From positions 1-64,000 of the forward strand of contig CBCTHE010000013.1 in the NCBI GenBank assembly GCA_965146665.1: 64,000 nt of DNA, given 5' to 3'. The DNA comes from Ructibacterium sp965146665. Lineage in GTDB: Bacteria; Bacillota; Clostridia; Monoglobales; Monoglobaceae. A model generated the notes under the pieces. It searched no databases. It worked only from the letters and a program-made list of their open reading frames with translations, and was not told the origin of the DNA. This document shows positions 60,316 through 64,000 of this stretch, in pieces (position 1 is the first letter of the stretch; every line of letters begins with the position of its first letter). A program made the position numbers and the translations under genes.

Positions 60316-62226
60316 ATGCCTCCAGCACATAAAACAGCGGGCATGAGAAAGCCCAAAGACGCGAAGGGAACATTTTTCCGAATTCTAAGCTATTTAAGCC
60401 CGTATAAATGGCCTCTGATTCTTGTGGCCGTATTCGTGGTGATCAGCTCCGGCGCCGGTGTGGTTGGAACCTATTTCCTTAAGCCCATTGTGGACGATTA
60501 TATCGTACCTTTAATCGGAAGCCAGAACCCGGATTTTTCGGGGCTTTTGAGCATTATAATCATGCTGGCTGTCATCTATGCATTGGGTGCGCTCTGCACC
60601 TACGGCTATAACCGGATCATGGTAAATGTGGCGGCAGGGTCCCTGTACCGGATGCGGATGGATATGTTCACGCACATGCAGAAGCTGCCGATCCGGTATT
60701 TTGACACACGGACCCACGGCGAAATCATGAGCCGGTACACCAACGACATTGACACCCTGCGGAACATGATGAGCCAGAGTATTCCACAGCTGATTTCCTC
60801 GGCCATTACGGTGATCGGCGTGTTTTCCATGATGCTGGTCCTGAGCATTCCGCTGACCGTCCTTGTGGTCCTGATGATGCTGACCATGATCTGGGTGATT
60901 AAAAAGATCGGCGGAAAGAGCTCCATGTACTACCGGAACCAGCAGAAGGCCATTGGCGCTGTGAACGGATACATCGAGGAAATGATTGACGGACAGCGCG
61001 TGGTCAAGGTCTTCTGCCACGAGGAGGAGAGCAAGAAAAGCTTTGACGTGATCAATGAGGAGCTGTGCACGGCCGCGACCCGGGCCAATACCTTTGCCAA
61101 CATTCTCATGCCCATTATGAATAACCTGTCCTATATCCACTATGCGCTGACCGCGATTGTGGGCGCGATTCTGGCGATCTATTCCAGCCGGGCCGATCTG
61201 GGCTTTTTCAGCCTGGGCCTGGGCGCGCTGATCTCCTTTTTGCAGTATACACGGTCTTTCGCGCAGCCCATTACACAGGTGTCTCAGCAGTTCAATGTCA
61301 TTTTGAACGCCCTTGCCGGCGCGGAGCGTATTTTTGCCCTGCTGGATGAGAAGCCGGAGGTGGACGACGGCTATGTGACGCTGGTCAATGCGGTGATTGA
61401 TCCGGACGGCACGGTCCATGAGGCCGAGCATCACACCGGCCGGTGGGCCTGGAAGCATCCCCACGGGGACGGCACTCTGACCTACACCCCTCTGAAAGGG
61501 GCGGTGGAGTTTGAAAACGTGGAATTTGGCTATGAGCCCAACAAGATTGTGCTCAATGGCATTACCCTGTATGCGGACCCGGGGCAAAAAATCGCCTTTG
61601 TGGGATCCACAGGGGCGGGCAAGACCACTATCACCAATCTGATCAACCGGTTTTATGACGTGCCGGACGGTAAGATCCGTTACGACGGCATCAACATCAA
61701 TAAGATCAAGAAGGCGGATCTGCGAAGATCCCTGTCCATGGTTCTGCAGGACACCCATCTGTTCACCGGGACGGTGATGGACAACATCCGGTACGGAAAC
61801 CTGCATGCCACGGATGAAGAGGTCATTGCCGCGGCCAAGCTGGCAAACGCGCATTGGTTTATCACGCATCTGCCCCAGGGATATGACACCATGCTGACCG
61901 GCGACGGTTCCAACCTGAGCCAGGGCCAGCGGCAGCTGCTGGCCATTGCCAGGGCGGCTGTGGCAGATCCGCCGGTGCTGATTCTGGATGAGGCCACCAG
62001 CTCCATCGACACCCGGACAGAGGCCCTGATTGAAAAGGGGATGGACCGGCTGATGGAGGGGCGGACTGTCTTTGTGATTGCGCACCGGCTTTCAACGGTC
62101 CGTAACTCCCATGCGATCATGGTTCTGGAGCATGGGGAGATCATTGAGCGTGGCAGTCATGAACAGCTGATTGCCCAGAAGGGCAAGTATTATCAGCTCT
62201 ATACCGGCATGTTTGAGCTCTCGTGA
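60316..62226 (+). CDS. ABC exporter half-transporter, catalytic subunit
   Basis: 636 aa. Six-helix membrane domain, then an ATPase domain with Walker A GSTGAGKTTI, Q-loop MVLQDTHLFTG, signature NLSQGQRQLLA and Walker B LILDEATSSID with the catalytic Glu intact. An insertion of about 50 residues (IDPDGTVHEAEHHTGRWAWKH) lies between the membrane and ATPase domains, as in BmrD/YheH-type partners. ATG directly follows the stop of the first subunit. Forms a heterodimer with it. Confidence 0.9.
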   Translation: MPPAHKTAGMRKPKDAKGTFFRILSYLSPYKWPLILVAVFVVISSGAGVVGTYFLKPIVDDYIVPLIGSQNPDFSGLLSIIIMLAVIYALGALCTYGYNRIMVNVAAGSLYRMRMDMFTHMQKLPIRYFDTRTHGEIMSRYTNDIDTLRNMMSQSIPQLISSAITVIGVFSMMLVLSIPLTVLVVLMMLTMIWVIKKIGGKSSMYYRNQQKAIGAVNGYIEEMIDGQRVVKVFCHEEESKKSFDVINEELCTAATRANTFANILMPIMNNLSYIHYALTAIVGAILAIYSSRADLGFFSLGLGALISFLQYTRSFAQPITQVSQQFNVILNALAGAERIFALLDEKPEVDDGYVTLVNAVIDPDGTVHEAEHHTGRWAWKHPHGDGTLTYTPLKGAVEFENVEFGYEPNKIVLNGITLYADPGQKIAFVGSTGAGKTTITNLINRFYDVPDGKIRYDGININKIKKADLRRSLSMVLQDTHLFTGTVMDNIRYGNLHATDEEVIAAAKLANAHWFITHLPQGYDTMLTGDGSNLSQGQRQLLAIARAAVADPPVLILDEATSSIDTRTEALIEKGMDRLMEGRTVFVIAHRLSTVRNSHAIMVLEHGEIIERGSHEQLIAQKGKYYQLYTGMFELS

Positions 62227-62270
62227 GCCATTGAATTGTTAAGAAATTGATTCACAGGAGATAAATAAAA

Positions 62271-62314
62271 GAGGCGGGCGCAAATGATTTTCCATTTGCG
62301 CCCGCCTCTTTTTG
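62271..62314 (+). terminator. Terminator of the MarR-ABC operon
   Basis: 16-bp perfect stem GAGGCGGGCGCAAATG/CATTTGCGCCCGCCTC followed by TTTTT. Confidence 0.92.
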
Positions 62315-62437
62315 TTTGGCAACTCTATCAGGCGTTTGACTTTTTGCACGCTCCGTGTCTTTACAGGGGCAATTCGTTCACTTGCCGCTGCATTTTTATA
62401 GCATTAAAAAAGGATGTATATCACGCTGTTTAATCTG

Positions 62438-62466
62438 AGAGCGGCCTTTATTGGCCGCTCTTTTTT
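62438..62466 (+). terminator. Second terminator before the phage block
   Basis: AGAGCGGCC/GGCCGCTCT stem with six T. No gene lies in 62315-62597; it may mark the chromosome/prophage edge. Confidence 0.75.
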
Positions 62467-62597
62467 AATCATGAAATTCAGCTATGCAAGCATAGGGTAT
62501 CCTTTATTCAGCCCAGCCGGCCATGGCACGCCGGGGCACTTTGATTTCCGGTATAATAAAAATGCAGAAAGACAGAGCATAAAAAGGAGGAATTCAA

Positions 62598-63479
62598 ATG
62601 CCAAATTTAACAGCGCCGATCCCGCCAAAGCTCACCGGTGAGACGGAACGGGACCTGAAACGGCTCAGGGAATGGGGGACTGCACTGGTGGACGAGCTGT
62701 CCTATCTCTTTTCCAATCTGGACGCGGGCAATGTCAGCGAAGCGGCCTCTGTGAAAGCGGAGCACATTGACACGGCCAATGCCAGAATCAGCAACGCCCA
62801 GATCGGGGCCCTGAACGCGGACAAGCTGGCGGCCGGAACCATTGATACAGGCAGAGTTACAGTGTCCAGCGACGATGGGAGCCTGGAGCTGGCCGACGCC
62901 AAAATCGTCGTCCGGGACCCGGAGCGGGAACGGTTTCTGGCGGCCTATGACCGGGCGTCCGGTAAATTCCAGTTTGTTCTCTACAACGAAAAAGGGGTCC
63001 CGTCGGTCTACATCAACAGCGCAGGGGATGCGGTATTCACCGGAAAGGCGGAGAGCGCGGCCATTTTTGCCTCGACCATTGTGGGAACGGACAGCGCCTC
63101 ATACGCGGCAGGAAGCGGCGGCGTGTTTGTCCTGCTGGACCCCACCGGCATGAAAATTATGCAGGATCAGAATGGCAAACGCCGGCAAAAGCTGGGTATG
63201 TCCGTGGGAGATGACGGAACCTCCTGTCTGGTGCTTGGGGCGGGCAACGGCGAGGGCGCTCACAGCGTCAACGGCGTGGTCTATACCAACGGAACCTTCA
63301 AAATTGAGAAGAATGACCAGTACGCCAATATGGGACTGGTTGGATATGCCCCGTTTGTGACCTTCTGGGAGGAGAGCGGCGAGCTGTGGCTGTCTGGAAG
63401 CCGGGTTCTGGTCAATGGCGTTGACCTGGCCGCAAAGATTCAGGAGCTGGAAAAGCGGATTGAGGGGCTGTCCGCATGA
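62598..63479 (+). CDS. Phage tail-fibre/spike-like structural protein
   Basis: 293 aa, AAAGGAGG 7 bases before ATG. The N-terminus is helical; residues 45-80 carry the repeat-like AEHIDTANARISNAQIGALNADKLAAGTIDTGRV seen in phage tail fibre and minor tail proteins; the middle (KFQFVLYNEKGVPSVYINSAGDAVFTGKAESAAIFASTIVG) and the C-terminal coiled coil (AAKIQELEKRIEGL) fit a trimeric fibre. Family recognition is by pattern. It lies 16 bases before the portal gene, an unusual order. Confidence 0.6.
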   Translation: MPNLTAPIPPKLTGETERDLKRLREWGTALVDELSYLFSNLDAGNVSEAASVKAEHIDTANARISNAQIGALNADKLAAGTIDTGRVTVSSDDGSLELADAKIVVRDPERERFLAAYDRASGKFQFVLYNEKGVPSVYINSAGDAVFTGKAESAAIFASTIVGTDSASYAAGSGGVFVLLDPTGMKIMQDQNGKRRQKLGMSVGDDGTSCLVLGAGNGEGAHSVNGVVYTNGTFKIEKNDQYANMGLVGYAPFVTFWEESGELWLSGSRVLVNGVDLAAKIQELEKRIEGLSA

Positions 63480-63495
63480 GAGGAGGAAGAAAAAT

Positions 63496-64000
63496 ATGCT
63501 GACCAACACCTATCAGGGAAAGATCAAACCGGCGTTCTTTGACCGGATGACAGAGCAGTTCCGGCGCTATCGGGAACACAAACAGCTTTTTGACCGGCGG
63601 ATTATCGAGAACAACCGCTGGTTCAAATCCCGGTATCAGGGGGAGCGGGACGGGGAAATGCCCGCGCCCACCACGCCGTATCTGTTCAATGCCATTGCCA
63701 ACAAGCATGCGGACGCCATGGACAACTATCCCGCGCCCAATATTTTGGAGCGCAGGGAGGAGGACCGGGAGCTGGCGGAAACCTTTACCCGAATCCTGCC
63801 CATTCAGCTGGATCTGTGCAATTTTCGGAATACCTACAGCAGGGCGTGGTGGTATAAGCTGAAAAACGGTGCCGCCTGCTATGGGGTGTTCTTCAATCCA
63901 CAGCTCCGGGGCGGGCTGGGTGAGATTGACATCCGAAAGATTGACCTGCTGAATCTCTTTTGGGAGCCGGGGGTCACAGACATTCAGGACAGCCGCTTCG
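63496..64000 (+). CDS. Phage portal protein, 3' end outside the window
   Basis: The first 168 residues are present; GAGGAGGAAG before ATG. The segments RYREHKQLFDRRIIENNRWFKSRY, PYLFNAIANKHADAMDNYP, and GAACYGVFFNPQLRGGLGEIDIRKIDLLNLFWEPGV with 'IQDSR' match the N-terminal part of portal proteins, the dodecameric ring through which DNA is packaged. It suggests the start of a virion module to the right. No terminase gene precedes it in the window. Confidence 0.75.
   Translation, partial: MLTNTYQGKIKPAFFDRMTEQFRRYREHKQLFDRRIIENNRWFKSRYQGERDGEMPAPTTPYLFNAIANKHADAMDNYPAPNILERREEDRELAETFTRILPIQLDLCNFRNTYSRAWWYKLKNGAACYGVFFNPQLRGGLGEIDIRKIDLLNLFWEPGVTDIQDSRF

Noticed and set aside
60511..62085. 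524-codon open frame on the minus strand
   Set aside because: Shadow of the catalytic ABC subunit.

Overview
The window looks like a chromosome segment of an anaerobic, S-layer-bearing Bacillota of the Clostridia/Oscillospirales type. The reasons are: three SLH-domain surface proteins, desulfoferrodoxin, formate-tetrahydrofolate ligase, a GGGtGRT/NifU-like pair, a CD1871A-type redox cluster, strong AGGAGG ribosome binding sites, frequent TTG starts and G+C-rich coding DNA. The exact genus cannot be fixed from the sequence.

Left part (1 to about 12.36 kb) is an integrated mobile element with lower G+C. Its right boundary is a 46-base copy of the 3' end of a tRNA-Thr(CGT)-like gene at 12311-12356. 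It carries a polymorphic-toxin array on the minus strand: one full-length secreted RHS/YD-repeat protein with a papain-like protease tip, then displaced RHS tips that end in DUF4329-like HxHP or HTHGP domains. Each tip is followed within 8-20 bases by a small exported protein with a copper-amine-oxidase-type 'stalk' domain. In two of the three, the stalk is joined to an NTF2-fold immunity-like domain. A 281-bp direct repeat places a terminator and a consensus promoter between modules. Other remnants of the element are a decayed dUTPase, a sigma-like HTH gene and a stem-loop-rich block resembling an ICE transfer region.

12.4-32.6 kb is ordinary chromosome: a soluble hybrid histidine kinase, a GH13 amylase-type enzyme, an XRE-cupin regulator with an acyl-CoA synthetase, a large SLH protein, a TmrB-like ATPase, a stalk-domain protein, the GGGtGRT/Fe-S scaffold pair, RpiB, phosphoglucomutase, a YkvI-like transporter, a PTPS/QueD-like protein lacking the expected catalytic cysteine, and a Fur-family regulator.

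33.0-36.9 kb is the rpmG-secE-nusG-rplK-rplA-rplJ-rplL cluster, with a strong promoter, two L1-type leader motifs and an L10 leader with attenuator. It ends in a terminator without rpoB. 36.9-51.4 kb holds pirin, an AraC regulator with a MATE pump, a diaminopentanoate-dehydrogenase-like enzyme, a TlpA lipoprotein/49-aa CxxC protein/polyferredoxin operon, a long inverted-repeat element, an HTH protein, desulfoferrodoxin, a lipoprotein, mnmG, fhs, a SLOG-family protein and lrgAB. 52-57.8 kb contains an SLH amidase, a U32 protein and an abundant-looking S-layer protein. 57.9-62.2 kb is a MarR regulator with a heterodimeric ABC exporter. From 62.6 kb a prophage-like block begins (tail-fibre-like gene, then a portal protein cut by the window end).
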